Positions 43,456 through 52,773 of a stretch of DNA of 64,000 nucleotides are shown here, in pieces. Below the pieces are notes generated by a model, which saw only the letters and a list, made by a program, of their open reading frames with translations, was not told where the DNA came from and ran no database searches. The stretch lies in NCBI GenBank assembly GCA_023382935.1, contig JAHDXL010000004.1, positions 272,122 through 336,121 of the forward strand. Reading direction: 5' to 3'. This DNA is from Phycisphaerales bacterium. Its GTDB lineage: Bacteria > Planctomycetota > Phycisphaerae > Phycisphaerales > UBA1924. The position numbers and the translations under genes were made by a program. Numbering within the stretch: position 1 is the first letter of the stretch; each line of letters opens with the position of its first letter.

Positions 43456-44682
43456 CTACTTGACCAACTGGCTCATCTTGAAGATCGGGAGGATGATGGC
43501 CATAGCGATGAAGCCGACGATCGTACCCATTACGAGGATCATGATGGGCTCGATCATTCCGGTAACCGTCTTGATGTTGTCCTTCAACTGCTTGGCATAG
43601 AACGTGCTGATCTGGTCCAGCACCTCGCCAAGTTTACCGGACTCTTCACCCGCAGAGATCATCTGCACGACGGCCCGCGGCAGCATCTTGTCGTTCTGCA
43701 GCGGAGCGGCCACCTTCTTGCCCTGCTTGACGCTGGTGTAGACCTTGCGCCACATGATCTTGTACAACTGGTTGCCCGACACGTCACCGGTGATGGTCAG
43801 CGTGTCCAGCATCGGCACGCCCGCATTGAGCAACTGCCCCATCGTCTGCAGCGACCGGCTGATGTACAGCGAGCGGAACATGTTCTTGAGCAGCGGCGCC
43901 GAGAGTTTGAAGCGGTCGAACCAGAAGCTGCCCACCTCGGTCTTTAGCGCCGCGAAGATCAGACCTCCCACCACCGCGACGGCCGCCAGCAGCAGCGGCC
44001 ACTGTGCGATGATCGTCTTGCTCAGCGCCATCAGGAATGTCGTTGCCCAGGGCAGCACGTCCTCCTTGCCCTCGAACACCGCGTAGAACTTGGGAAGCAC
44101 GAAGGTCAGCAGGAAGATGGTCACACCGACGGCCAGGATGCCGATGATCGCCGGGTAGATCGACGCCCCGACCACCATCTTCTTGGTTTCCATCTGCTGG
44201 CTGATGTACCCGGCGATGCGGTCGAGCATGTCGGCAAACGAGCCCGAGATTTCCGACGCACGCACCATGTTGACATAGAGCGGCCCGAACAGTTTGGTGT
44301 GCTTGGCCAGCGCGTCGGAAAACTGCTTGCCCGACTCCACGTCGCTCTTGAGTTCCAGGATGAGTTTGCGGAACGTGCGGTGCGTGGTCTGATCGGCGAT
44401 GCCCTCGAGCGCGGCGCGCAGGTTGATGCCGGCCCGGATCATCACCGCCAACTGCGTTGTGAAATCGAGAACGTTCTTCTTGGTCGGCTTGGCCTCGTTG
44501 AGCCGGCGAAGGCGATCGCTCAGTGAACTGCCCGAACTGTCGGCGCGGGCGGCCCCCACCGAGAGCACATGGACTCCCTGCGCCCGCAGCGAAGCCGCGG
44601 CCGCCGACGCTGACGCGGCGCTGAGCGAACCCTGCCTGACCTGACCGCCCGCGTCACGGACCTGGTACTGATACGTCCCCAT
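43456..44682 (-). CDS. Type IV pilus/type II secretion inner-membrane platform protein (PilC/GspF)
   Basis: 408 residues with two T2SSF domains separated and followed by transmembrane helices. The typical FTTQLAVMIRAGINLRAALEGIADQT (first domain) and MFRSLYISRSLQTMGQLLNAGVPMLDTLTITGDVSGN (second) blocks are present, along with an N-terminal cytoplasmic region. It anchors the assembly motor in the inner membrane. Start ATG 44682. Lies 33 nt after the pilT stop. Confidence 0.95.
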   Translation of the reverse strand: MGTYQYQVRDAGGQVRQGSLSAASASAAAASLRAQGVHVLSVGAARADSSGSSLSDRLRRLNEAKPTKKNVLDFTTQLAVMIRAGINLRAALEGIADQTTHRTFRKLILELKSDVESGKQFSDALAKHTKLFGPLYVNMVRASEISGSFADMLDRIAGYISQQMETKKMVVGASIYPAIIGILAVGVTIFLLTFVLPKFYAVFEGKEDVLPWATTFLMALSKTIIAQWPLLLAAVAVVGGLIFAALKTEVGSFWFDRFKLSAPLLKNMFRSLYISRSLQTMGQLLNAGVPMLDTLTITGDVSGNQLYKIMWRKVYTSVKQGKKVAAPLQNDKMLPRAVVQMISAGEESGKLGEVLDQISTFYAKQLKDNIKTVTGMIEPIMILVMGTIVGFIAMAIILPIFKMSQLVK

Positions 44683-44715
44683 CGACTGCCCGCCTCAATC
44701 GCCCCGCCGGGCGGA

Positions 44716-45771
44716 TTACGCCACCAACTGCCGCTCGAGTTTGTCCGGATAGACGGCCTGCGCGATCGCGTCCTCCTTGCTGATCAACCCGTTGAAGTAC
44801 AGTTCCGCGATCGACGTGTCGAGACTGCACATGCCGATGGCCCGGTTGGTCTCGATCACGTTCGGGATCTCGTACGTGCGGTTCTCGCGGATCAGGTTGC
44901 GCACCGCCGGCGTGGCCAGCAGCGTCTCCACCGCCGGCACCATGCCCGGGCGATCCGCCCGCGTGAACAACGTCTGCGAAATCACCGCCTGCAGCGTCGT
45001 CGAGAGCATCGAGCGGATCTGGTTCTGCTGACCGGCCGGGTACATGTCGATGATGCGCTCCACCGTCTGTGACGCGTTCACGGTGTGCAGGGTCGAGAGC
45101 ACCAGGTGCCCCGTCTCGGCCGCGCTGATCGCCAGCGCCGACGTCTCCAGATCGCGCATTTCGCCCACCAGGATGATGTCGGGATCCTGGCGCAGACAGT
45201 GCTTCAGGCCCGAGGCAAACGTCGGCATGTCCTGCCCGAGTTCGCGCTGCTCGATCAGACACTGCTTGCTCGAGAAGGCGTACTCGACCGGGTCTTCCAG
45301 CGTGATGATGTGCTTGGCGTAACGCTCGTTGATCGCCTGGATCATCGCCGCCAGCGTGGTCGACTTGCCCGAGCCGGTGTCGCCCGTCACCAGCACCAGC
45401 CCGCGCGGCAGATAGGTCAGTCGCGCGATCACCTCGGGCAGATGCAGGTCGGCCAGCGGCGGCACCCGCGTCTTGATCGAACGCAGCGCCATGCCCACGC
45501 GCCCACGCTGCATGTGCGCATTCACGCGGTATCGGCTCAGTCCCGGAACCTCGTAGGAGAAGTCCGCGTCCTTCTGCCGCTCGAAGATGCTCTGTGCCTC
45601 TTCCGAGGCCATCTGCCGGAACATCTTCATCGCTGCTTCTGGCGTGATGACCGGAAACTCCATCGGCTGCACGACCTGGTGCACGCGCATCACCGGGGGC
45701 TCGCCGGCCACGAGGTGAATGTCACTCGCGTCCGCGTCGTATGCGGCTCGAAGAATCGTGTCCAAGTCCAA
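44716..45771 (-). CDS. pilT: Twitching motility/retraction ATPase (PilT)
   Basis: 351 residues with the PilT layout: N-terminal PAS-like half, Walker A GDTGSGKSTT, Asp box and LEDPVEYAF, Walker B DPDIILVGEMRDLETSALAISAAETGHLV, AIRNLIRE-like helix (VRNLIRENRTYEIPNVIET). It powers retraction of type IV pili in the cytoplasm. The start is TTG 45771, set by a GGAGGAGG about 7 nt upstream; the open frame upstream to 46371 is not coding. First gene of the operon. Lacks pilB here. Confidence 0.92.
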   Translation of the reverse strand: MDLDTILRAAYDADASDIHLVAGEPPVMRVHQVVQPMEFPVITPEAAMKMFRQMASEEAQSIFERQKDADFSYEVPGLSRYRVNAHMQRGRVGMALRSIKTRVPPLADLHLPEVIARLTYLPRGLVLVTGDTGSGKSTTLAAMIQAINERYAKHIITLEDPVEYAFSSKQCLIEQRELGQDMPTFASGLKHCLRQDPDIILVGEMRDLETSALAISAAETGHLVLSTLHTVNASQTVERIIDMYPAGQQNQIRSMLSTTLQAVISQTLFTRADRPGMVPAVETLLATPAVRNLIRENRTYEIPNVIETNRAIGMCSLDTSIAELYFNGLISKEDAIAQAVYPDKLERQLVA

Positions 45772-46014
45772 GGTGGGCCTCCTCCGGGCGCGTCTGCAAC
45801 CGCGCAACGCCGCCCGATCTGATCGGCCGGTCTCTCGCCCGGGTTTATCTCGCCACGCAGGAACCGACCCTTCCGTCCCGCCACTCCCCGCACGACCCGC
45901 GTCATCTCTCAGGAGATTTCCCCAGCGTTTTATTGGCCTCTTTGCGCAACTTGGTGCATCTTCCCCGTATCTGTTGACCCGTCGCGAGTCGACTTTCACG
46001 AAAGGAAACATCCC

Positions 46015-46821
46015 ATGCCGCAACGCTCCAGTGCCGTTTGCTTTCTGATCATGTCTGGTGCCATCGCTTCCGCCCAGACGCAGTACATCAACTGCGCCCA
46101 GGGCACAAACAACACGGGTGCCAACAAGACCGACTTCCACGCCACCCTCAAATCCACCACCGACCGGAAGATCAAACTGCTCACCGGAGATGTTGGTCCG
46201 GTGTTGCGCCGCATGAATGACCACACCGAGGTTCGTGCCACCGTCACCAACAACAACTCGACAGAGGTCCAGATCGACTGGGTGATTGACGTCCCCAATG
46301 GCGTCGAGATCCGATATGGCGCGGCCGGAAGCGGGCCCAAGGTCGATCAAGTCGAAATCAAGGACGTTCACTTCACCCCGCGAGCCAACGCTCGGGACAA
46401 CATGCCGATGATGGGCTGGCGCGTCGATGACGTTGGCAACGTCTACCTCCTCAACTCATGGTCCGAAGCGGTTCGGTTCGAGAATCTTCTCTTCACCCTC
46501 ACCAGCCAGCCGCTCACGCTCGACGATGGATTCGCGCTGCTCGACAACCCCACCGGGATCGTCGGCTTGGTCAGTTCGGGTGAAGTGGCGGGCACGCTCA
46601 GCCAGGACCCGTCGGAGTTGCTCGTCGGTCAGTTCAACTTCCCCACCGGCTCGGCCGTGGCGATCGTCTTTGACGTGGCGTTTGCCAATCCGGATTACTC
46701 CGAACTAACCGCGCGGCAGGTGCTCGGTACCGGAGGTGTGCCCGTCCCAGGATCGCTTGTGCCCGTCGCGTTGGGGGCAATCCTGGCATTCCACAGGCGC
46801 AGGTTGCCGTCCATGCTCTGA
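46015..46821 (+). CDS. PEP-CTERM-like secreted protein
   Basis: 268 residues: signal peptide (MPQRSSAVCFLIMSGAIASAQ), a beta-rich body and a C-terminal PVPGSLVPVALGAILAFHRRR tail, a PEP-CTERM variant with PVPG. Function unknown. AAGGAA lies 8 nt before ATG 46015. It diverges from the pilus operon (244-nt gap, which should hold both promoters). Confidence 0.8.
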   Translation: MPQRSSAVCFLIMSGAIASAQTQYINCAQGTNNTGANKTDFHATLKSTTDRKIKLLTGDVGPVLRRMNDHTEVRATVTNNNSTEVQIDWVIDVPNGVEIRYGAAGSGPKVDQVEIKDVHFTPRANARDNMPMMGWRVDDVGNVYLLNSWSEAVRFENLLFTLTSQPLTLDDGFALLDNPTGIVGLVSSGEVAGTLSQDPSELLVGQFNFPTGSAVAIVFDVAFANPDYSELTARQVLGTGGVPVPGSLVPVALGAILAFHRRRLPSML

Positions 46822-46843
46822 TCGGCCACGGCGCGTCCGAGCG

Positions 46844-47314
46844 TCACGTTGAGGGTCGCGGGGCGCCCTGCACCTGCCTCGCCGCCGCGACCGCCAGTTC
46901 GTCGCATCGCTCGTTCTCAGGATGCCCCTTGTGCCCCCTGATCCAGTGAAAACGGATCTCGTGCCGCGACTGGAGTTCATCCAGCCGATGCCACAGATCC
47001 TCGTTCTTCACCGGCTTCTTGTCGGCCGTGCGCCACCCCCGCTTCTTCCACGAATCCAGCCACTCTTCCAGGCCCTTGAGCACGTATTGCGAGTCCGAGT
47101 GCAGATCGACGATCGACGCCTTGGACAGGGTCGAGAGTCCTTCGATGACGGCCATCAGTTCCATGCGGTTGTTGGTAGTCTCTGCCTCGCCGCCGGCCCG
47201 CTCGATCTCCTTGCCGCTGGCCGGGTGGCGCAGAATGAAGGCCCATCCGCCCGGACCGGGATTGCCCGAGCAGGCGCCGTCGGTGAAGAGTTCGACCACA
47301 GGCCTGGCGGTCAC
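46844..47314 (-). CDS. rnhA: Ribonuclease HI
   Basis: Cleaves RNA in RNA:DNA hybrids, cytoplasmic. 156 residues with acidic triad motifs [31 protein letters not shown] and [12 protein letters not shown], and the basic handle [20 protein letters not shown]. The start is GTG 47314, overlapping the stop of the upstream methyltransferase gene by 4 nt (GTGA). Convergent with the PEP-CTERM gene. Confidence 0.95.
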   Translation of the reverse strand: MTARPVVELFTDGACSGNPGPGGWAFILRHPASGKEIERAGGEAETTNNRMELMAVIEGLSTLSKASIVDLHSDSQYVLKGLEEWLDSWKKRGWRTADKKPVKNEDLWHRLDELQSRHEIRFHWIRGHKGHPENERCDELAVAAARQVQGAPRPST

Positions 47315-48114
47315 CGCTCCCCCTCGATCACGTGCCGTCGCTTCTCGTAGCGCACCACCAGCGAGCGACCGAGTGTCACCGGCCACGAGCGCGCGTGTCG
47401 GTACATCTTCGCGTTGCGATCCGCGTGTTCGGGCCGCCCGAGCCGCAGGTACACCTTGCGCATCCACGGCGTGCCGACCAGGCGAACCAGCGCATACACC
47501 GGCAGCAGCACCTTGCGCTTGCAGCGGTCGCCCGAGGTCGCCACCGGTTCCCCACCCCAGTACGAGCCGTCATGCCACAGCCAGTCAAGGCTGACCGGAG
47601 AGACGTGGAAACGGTCGTCCTGCGCGCCCGGCGGCAACTCGCGTAACTGGGTGAAGTGAAACTGGTGCAGCGTGCCGGTGAACAGAAACTGCATCCGCGA
47701 GAACATCGAAGTCACGTTCGGCGTGCTGATGATCACCGACCCGCCCACGCGGCACACGCGAAACAACTCGCCTAGCAGGTCGTGCGGGCGCTGCACATGC
47801 TCTATCCCCTCCAGGCACACCACGATGTCGAATGACTGGTCATCGAATGGCAGTCGCCGGGTCATGTCTGCGGCGACGAACGACGGGTCGTGCCCGTTGA
47901 TGTCCGCCGGGATCACCTCATGCCCCTGCGCCCGCATCGCCGCCGTCATCTGCCCCGCGCCGGCCGCCATGTCGAGCACCCGCCCGCGCGGCAGGCGACC
48001 GGTCATCCCCTCCACGATGCGCATATACCCCGTGAAGTTGTGCCGGTGGCTGAACTCGGGCGCAGAGCCAGTGCCGGCGGGACTGCGGACGGACGGCTTG
48101 GCCGTGACGTTCAT
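47311..48114 (-). CDS. SAM-dependent methyltransferase
   Basis: 267 residues: class I Rossmann methyltransferase with motif [12 protein letters not shown], motif II VIPADI and motif [44 protein letters not shown]. The C-terminal part is basic and lacks a known substrate domain. Related methyltransferases act in surface glycan or quinone routes; I cannot assign the substrate. Start ATG 48114; co-transcribed with rnhA (4-nt overlap). Confidence 0.82.
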   Translation of the reverse strand: MNVTAKPSVRSPAGTGSAPEFSHRHNFTGYMRIVEGMTGRLPRGRVLDMAAGAGQMTAAMRAQGHEVIPADINGHDPSFVAADMTRRLPFDDQSFDIVVCLEGIEHVQRPHDLLGELFRVCRVGGSVIISTPNVTSMFSRMQFLFTGTLHQFHFTQLRELPPGAQDDRFHVSPVSLDWLWHDGSYWGGEPVATSGDRCKRKVLLPVYALVRLVGTPWMRKVYLRLGRPEHADRNAKMYRHARSWPVTLGRSLVVRYEKRRHVIEGER

Positions 48115-48185
48115 GGCCCGACTGTACTGTGCAACGCCTGCCCCTGCCACCCAAAGCGCCGCGCGGCCCCAACCTACCATCGCCC

Positions 48186-51100
48186 ATGACCACCGCCGAT
48201 GCTGTCGTCACCCGGGTTCACCGAATCGAAGTTCGCCCGCGCCCCTCCGCTGGCGACCCCCGCGCCCAATCGCTGCTGCACGACGCCAGCACCATCGGCA
48301 TCGCTCTGTCGTCAGTCCGTACCGCGCGGGTGTACCTGATCGAGGCGGCCTTGGACCAAGACCAACTCGAAGTCGTGCGCACACGCCTACTCGAAGACCC
48401 TGTCATTGAGTCGAGCGCCGTGGGCGCGTCGGCGCCTGCGCCAGGCGAAACCACGCTGGAAGTCCACCCGCTTCCGGGTGTGATGGATCCGGCCGCCCAG
48501 GCCGTCGCCCGCGCCATCGCCGACCTGACTGGCGCCACGGCCGAGGTCGTCACCGCGTGGCGCTATGACTTGGGCGGCATCGACCAGGCCCAAGCCCAGG
48601 CTCTGGCCCGCCGACTACTGGCCAACCCGGTCGTTCATGCGATTCACAACCACGCACACCTGCCCGGGCAACTTCCCAAGGGTCGCCCGGCCGAGTTCCG
48701 CGTCACCCCCGTCCCGATCCGCGACCTGGACGACGCAGCCCTGGAACGACTCAGCCGCGACGCGCACCTGTTTCTCAGCCTCGACGAAATGCGGGCTATC
48801 CGCGAGGAATACCGCCGCCTCGACCGCGAGCCGACGGACATCGAACTGGAAACCCTCGCCCAAACATGGTCCGAACATTGTGTGCACAAGACACTCAAGA
48901 GCACGATCAGGTACAGGAACGAAGGGGTGAGCAGCGGATCCAGAGTCAGAGCCCCTCGCGCCAGCGACGGAGACCCCATCTGCTGGCAAGGCCGACCCGG
49001 ACACGAGGTCCACCCCGATGGCTCGGTCACGATTCACAACCTGCTCAAGTCTACCGTCGCGGCCGCGACGCACGAACTCATCGCCGAAGGCGTCGACTGG
49101 ACACTCTCGGTGTTTGTCGACAACGCGGGCGTCATCGTGTTCGACGATGACCACGCCGTGTGCGTCAAGGTGGAGACACACAACCACCCGTCGGCGCTGG
49201 AGCCCTATGGCGGCGCCGCCACGGGCATCGGCGGGTGCATTCGCGACATCATGGGCACCGGACTGGCCGCCAGGCCCATCGCCAACACCGACGTCTTCTG
49301 TGTGGCCCACCCCGACCACTTCGCCGCAACGCACACAGAAGGCAGGGAAGAGAGGAAGAAAACAGCGGAACTCAGTTCAGGATCCCTTGTTTCTTCCGTG
49401 CCCTCCAAGATCCAGGAACTGCCCTCCGGGTGTCTCCATCCGCGGCGCATACTCACGGATGTCGTCGCGGGCGTGCGCGACTACGGCAACCGAATGGGCA
49501 TTCCCACGGTCAACGGGGCCGTGTGGTTCGACGATCGCTACGTCGGCAATCCGCTCGTATTCTGCGGGTGCATCGGAATCATGCCGCGCGACCGCGTCGA
49601 GGGCAGGGCCAGGCCGGGCGACCTGATCGTTGCCCTTGGCGGGCGCACCGGGCGCGACGGCATCCACGGTGCGACCTTTTCCAGCGCCGAACTGACCGAC
49701 ACCCACGCCGACGAGTTTTCCCACGCCGTGCAGATCGGCAACGCGATCGAGGAAAAGCGTGTGCTCGACGCCATTCTCAGGGCGCGCGACTTCGGGGGTT
49801 TCGACCGGGAACGAAGCGCCGGCGAGGGTGCCGGTCCGCTCTACAGCGCGATTACCGACTGCGGTGCCGGCGGGTTTTCCTCGGCCGTGGGCGAAATGGG
49901 CGAGCACCTCGGCGCCGAGGTTCACCTCGAGCGCGCCCCGCTCAAGTATGCCGGACTCACCTACACCGAAATCTGGATCAGCGAGGCGCAGGAGCGCATG
50001 GTGCTGGCCGTGCCGAAGGAAAAACTGGCCGCGCTCCAGCAGATCTGCGACGAAGAACACGTCGAACTATGCGTGCTGGGCACGTTCGGCACGCCCGCCC
50101 GCGACCTGGTGCTCAGGTACAACGGGCACGAGGTCGGCCGCCTGCCAATGGAATTCCTGCACAACGGCATCCCGACGCCTGCCCGCGAAGCCGTATGGAG
50201 GTTCAAGGATTTCACTACCGAGAACACGGAGACGAACAACAGGAAGAAATCAGGGTCTGACTCTGTGCCCACATCTGGATCGCCTGTGCGCTCTGTGGTT
50301 CATTCGCCCTCTCTCCGCGACGCGCTGCTGGCGTTGCTGGCGCATCCCAACATCGCGAGCAAGCACTTCATCATCCGCCAGTACGACCACGAGGTGCAGG
50401 GAAACACAATCATTCGCCCGCTGGGCGGGCCGAGCGGTCGCGGGCCAATGGATGCAGCCGTCATCGAGCCCGTCCCCGGCACTCACAGGGGGCTCGCCAT
50501 CGCCTGCGGGCTGGCGACCGGGCTCGAGGCCGACCCCTACCACATGGCCTTGGCGGCCATCGACGAGTGCGTGCGCAATCTCGTCTGCATCGGCGCTGAC
50601 CCCGACCGCATCGCCATCCTCGACAACTTCTGCTGGCCGTCATGCAAGAAGCCGGAGAATCTGGCCAGCCTCGTCCGCGCGGCCGAAGGCTGCTACGACG
50701 GCGCCAAGGCCTACCGCACGCCATTCATCAGCGGCAAGGACAGTCTCAACAACCAGTTCACGACCGAGGATGGGCGCACCATCGAGATCCCGCCGACCCT
50801 GCTCATCACCGGCGTCGGCATCGTCGACGACGTGCGCAAGTGTGTGACGATGGATGCCAAGAGCCCGGGTAGCGAACTGCTCCTGGTCAGCGGCGTCGAT
50901 CGCGACCGGCCCCGTGGGCTTGCCAACAGCCACTATGCCCGCATGTTCGGCATCGTCGGGCAGCGGACCGACAGCGGCGGCCCGGTCGATTCCCCCGCGC
51001 TGGTCGATCTTCGGCGTGGTCGATCGGCTGCGCAGGCGGTGGCCTCTCTCATCACCAGCGGACGGGTTCGTGCCGCCCACGACATTTCCGACGGTGGGCT

Positions 51101-51428
51101 GCTGGTCGCGCTGGCCGAAATGCTCATCGCGGGGAGTACGCCCGAGCGACCCATCGGCGCGAACATCGCGCTCCAGCGAGCCGGACCGGATGTCTCCGAA
51201 CTCTTCGGCGAAACCCCGAGCACTTTCCTGCTGGAAATCGAGCCCCCGCGTGATGACGCCGATCGCCGGGCGGTCATCGACCACTTCCGGAGGGTCGGCG
51301 TACTGGCCGACTTCATAGGCGACCTCACCGACACCGGCATGCTCGAAGTGCAGACGTCATCGAGCGGGCGATCGGTCATCCCGGTCTCCGACCTGGCCGC
51401 AGCCTGGCTCGGCACGCTCGACTGGTGA
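48186..51428 (+). CDS. purL: Phosphoribosylformylglycinamidine synthase, PurS-PurL fusion with extra inserts
   Basis: Catalyses the ATP-dependent FGAR to FGAM step of purine synthesis (with glutaminase PurQ supplied separately). The 1080 residues contain two PurS-like modules (about 9-75 and 85-150), then the AIRS-fold PurL core (SEHCVHKTLKS, ETHNHPSALEPYGGAATGIGG, CGAGGFSSAVGEMGEHLG, RQYDHEVQG, SGKDSLNN). Standard PurL is about 740, so roughly 150 residues are extra even after two PurS modules. Two Arg/Lys/Ser-rich stretches (nucleotides 49329-49418 and 50209-50309) look like in-frame repeat inserts. Start ATG 48186. No purQ adjacent. Confidence 0.92.
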   Translation: MTTADAVVTRVHRIEVRPRPSAGDPRAQSLLHDASTIGIALSSVRTARVYLIEAALDQDQLEVVRTRLLEDPVIESSAVGASAPAPGETTLEVHPLPGVMDPAAQAVARAIADLTGATAEVVTAWRYDLGGIDQAQAQALARRLLANPVVHAIHNHAHLPGQLPKGRPAEFRVTPVPIRDLDDAALERLSRDAHLFLSLDEMRAIREEYRRLDREPTDIELETLAQTWSEHCVHKTLKSTIRYRNEGVSSGSRVRAPRASDGDPICWQGRPGHEVHPDGSVTIHNLLKSTVAAATHELIAEGVDWTLSVFVDNAGVIVFDDDHAVCVKVETHNHPSALEPYGGAATGIGGCIRDIMGTGLAARPIANTDVFCVAHPDHFAATHTEGREERKKTAELSSGSLVSSVPSKIQELPSGCLHPRRILTDVVAGVRDYGNRMGIPTVNGAVWFDDRYVGNPLVFCGCIGIMPRDRVEGRARPGDLIVALGGRTGRDGIHGATFSSAELTDTHADEFSHAVQIGNAIEEKRVLDAILRARDFGGFDRERSAGEGAGPLYSAITDCGAGGFSSAVGEMGEHLGAEVHLERAPLKYAGLTYTEIWISEAQERMVLAVPKEKLAALQQICDEEHVELCVLGTFGTPARDLVLRYNGHEVGRLPMEFLHNGIPTPAREAVWRFKDFTTENTETNNRKKSGSDSVPTSGSPVRSVVHSPSLRDALLALLAHPNIASKHFIIRQYDHEVQGNTIIRPLGGPSGRGPMDAAVIEPVPGTHRGLAIACGLATGLEADPYHMALAAIDECVRNLVCIGADPDRIAILDNFCWPSCKKPENLASLVRAAEGCYDGAKAYRTPFISGKDSLNNQFTTEDGRTIEIPPTLLITGVGIVDDVRKCVTMDAKSPGSELLLVSGVDRDRPRGLANSHYARMFGIVGQRTDSGGPVDSPALVDLRRGRSAAQAVASLITSGRVRAAHDISDGGLLVALAEMLIAGSTPERPIGANIALQRAGPDVSELFGETPSTFLLEIEPPRDDADRRAVIDHFRRVGVLADFIGDLTDTGMLEVQTSSSGRSVIPVSDLAAAWLGTLDW
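49329..49418 (+). repeat. Candidate in-frame palindromic insert in purL (first)
   Basis: About 90 nt (GGCAGGGAAGAGAGGAAG left arm; CTTCCGTGCCCTCC right arm) form an imperfect inverted repeat inside the purL reading frame. The encoded stretch (HTEGREERKKTAEL...) separates DHFAAT from LPSGCLHPRRIL, which are normally close. The arm sequences resemble scattered palindromic repeats seen between genes in environmental bacteria. Confidence 0.5.
50209..50309 (+). repeat. Candidate in-frame palindromic insert in purL (second)
   Basis: About 100 nt with arms TTCACTACCGAGAACACGG and CGCTCTGTGGTTCAT form an imperfect inverted repeat. It encodes TTENTETNNRKKSGSDSVPTSGS... between AVWRFKD and SLRDALLALLAHP, normally joined by a short linker. 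The ACACGGAGA/CTCTGTG pattern matches a repeat style common in intergenic DNA of such genomes. Confidence 0.5.
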
Positions 51429-51439
51429 AGTGGATTGCC

Positions 51440-51469
51440 GCCGCGGCGCTGACGACGCTCGACCGCGGC
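51440..51469. terminator. Inverted repeat between convergent purL and quinone oxidoreductase genes
   Basis: GCCGCGG (51440-51446) pairs with CCGCGGC (51463-51469), 12 nt past the purL stop and 9 nt past the stop of the leftward gene. Possible shared terminator; no T tract. Confidence 0.4.
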
Positions 51470-51477
51470 GCCGCGCC

Positions 51478-52461
51478 CTACACCACCCGGAGCACGACAC
51501 TACCTCGCTTGCCATCGGTCATCACCCACTCGTGGGCGCGCGGCGCGCCTTCCAAAGGCATGACTTCCTGCACCACCGGCCGCAGCCAGCCGGCACGCAG
51601 CCCGCCCTCGACCCCGGCCGCACATTCGAGCAACTCCTCGCGCGACGCATTGAACAGCGCCATGCCATGGATGCTTGAGTCCCTGCCCATCAAGCCGCGC
51701 GCATTGATCGTGGTCTGGCCGCGATTGCCGACCACCACGATCCGCCCGCGAGGCGCCACCAGCCCCATGTCTCGCTCGAGATTGACATTGGCCAGCATCT
51801 CGATGATCAGATCGACCCCGCGCCCGCCCGTGGCATCCACGATCTGTTGTTCATATCCCTTCTCGCGGTGGTTGAACGTCTCCTCGCACCCGAGTTTGCG
51901 CAAGAACGCCAGGCCCTCGGCGGTGCCCGCGGTTCCCATCACGCGCCGCCCGCCCGCCACGCCGATCTGCACGCACGCGCTGCCCACCCCGCCGCTGGCG
52001 CCGTGAATGAGCACGCTGTGCCCCGGACGTGCCTGGCCAATCTGCATCATGGCGCGCCAGGCTGTCAAATACGGCACACCTATGCGCGAGCCCTGCTCAA
52101 AGGTCACGCCCTCGGGCAGCGCATGCACCTCGTGCGCCCGGGTGAGGACGCGCTGGGCATAGGTTCCGCCGCCCAGGGCGCACACCCACACCCGGTCGCC
52201 CGGAACCAGCGCCCGGAAACCGCGCTGCATGTCAGCGCCGTCCCCCACCGCTTCAATGATGCCGGCGCCATCGATTCCGGGTGTGTAGGGCAGGCTTGGC
52301 AAGCGTCCATACCCACCCGCGCGAATGTACGTGTCCACCGGGTTGACCCCGGCCGCATGCAGACGGACCAACACTTGCCCCGGACCCGGGTGCGGGTCGG
52401 GCACCTGTTCCAGTTTCATGACCGACGGATCGCCGTGGGCTCGAACCACGATTGCATGCAT
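51478..52461 (-). CDS. Zinc-free MDR quinone oxidoreductase-like (QOR/zeta-crystallin type)
   Basis: 327 residues of the medium-chain dehydrogenase superfamily: GroES-like N-terminus (MKLEQVPDPHPGPGQVLVRLHAAGVNPVDTYIRAG), Rossmann VLIHGASGGVGSACVQIG, and no catalytic or structural zinc cysteines, so it belongs with QOR-type NADPH:quinone reductases. Start ATG 52461. It is followed upstream by a tiny membrane protein and an XRE-cupin regulator, suggesting inducible redox response. Confidence 0.88.
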   Translation of the reverse strand: MHAIVVRAHGDPSVMKLEQVPDPHPGPGQVLVRLHAAGVNPVDTYIRAGGYGRLPSLPYTPGIDGAGIIEAVGDGADMQRGFRALVPGDRVWVCALGGGTYAQRVLTRAHEVHALPEGVTFEQGSRIGVPYLTAWRAMMQIGQARPGHSVLIHGASGGVGSACVQIGVAGGRRVMGTAGTAEGLAFLRKLGCEETFNHREKGYEQQIVDATGGRGVDLIIEMLANVNLERDMGLVAPRGRIVVVGNRGQTTINARGLMGRDSSIHGMALFNASREELLECAAGVEGGLRAGWLRPVVQEVMPLEGAPRAHEWVMTDGKRGSVVLRVV

Positions 52462-52538
52462 ATCGGGCCTCCTCGAACAATCGTCGGGGGTTCAGGAGTT
52501 CTGGACCAATCCCCTTGTCGGCCCAGCCCGGCGGCCAG

Positions 52539-52670
52539 TCAGCCGACGACGACGCGAGTCAGCATGGTCAGCATCAGGAACATGGCGGCGAACATGCCCG
52601 CCAAGCCCCAGCGCATCCCGGTTTCGAAACTGCGCTGACTCATGCACATTCGAGCCGAAACGTTCATCAT
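52539..52670 (-). CDS. 43-residue membrane protein
   Basis: MMNVSARMCMSQRSFETGMRWGLAGMFAAMFLMLTMLTRVVVG encodes one hydrophobic helix with a basic, Cys-containing N-terminus. A strong AAGGAGGG precedes the ATG at 52670 (second ATG at 52667), which makes a real gene credible. It lies upstream of the quinone oxidoreductase on the same strand and divergent from the XRE-cupin regulator. No homologue recognised. Confidence 0.6.
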   Translation of the reverse strand: MMNVSARMCMSQRSFETGMRWGLAGMFAAMFLMLTMLTRVVVG

Positions 52671-52703
52671 GGCGAACCCTCCTTTGCAAAAGACGCCACG
52701 AAA

Positions 52704-52728
52704 CGCTATATTCGACCGCTATAGTGTA
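52704..52728. promoter_or_regulatory. Inverted repeat, candidate XRE-cupin operator
   Basis: ACGCTATA (52704-52711) and TATAGTGT (52721-52728) are inverted copies (7 of 8 matching) separated by 9 nt. The right half can double as a -10 box for rightward transcription. It lies between the membrane-protein start and the regulator start, the right place for autoregulation and control of both directions. Confidence 0.5.
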
Positions 52729-52773
52729 TGAGGTTCACCAAAGAGAATCAAATCATTCGCCATAGGGGATTTT

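Noticed and set aside
44716-46371. Upstream part of the pilT frame (to 46371)
   Set aside because: PilT homology begins at 45771, a good Shine-Dalgarno precedes TTG 45771, and the rest is antisense to the PEP-CTERM gene.
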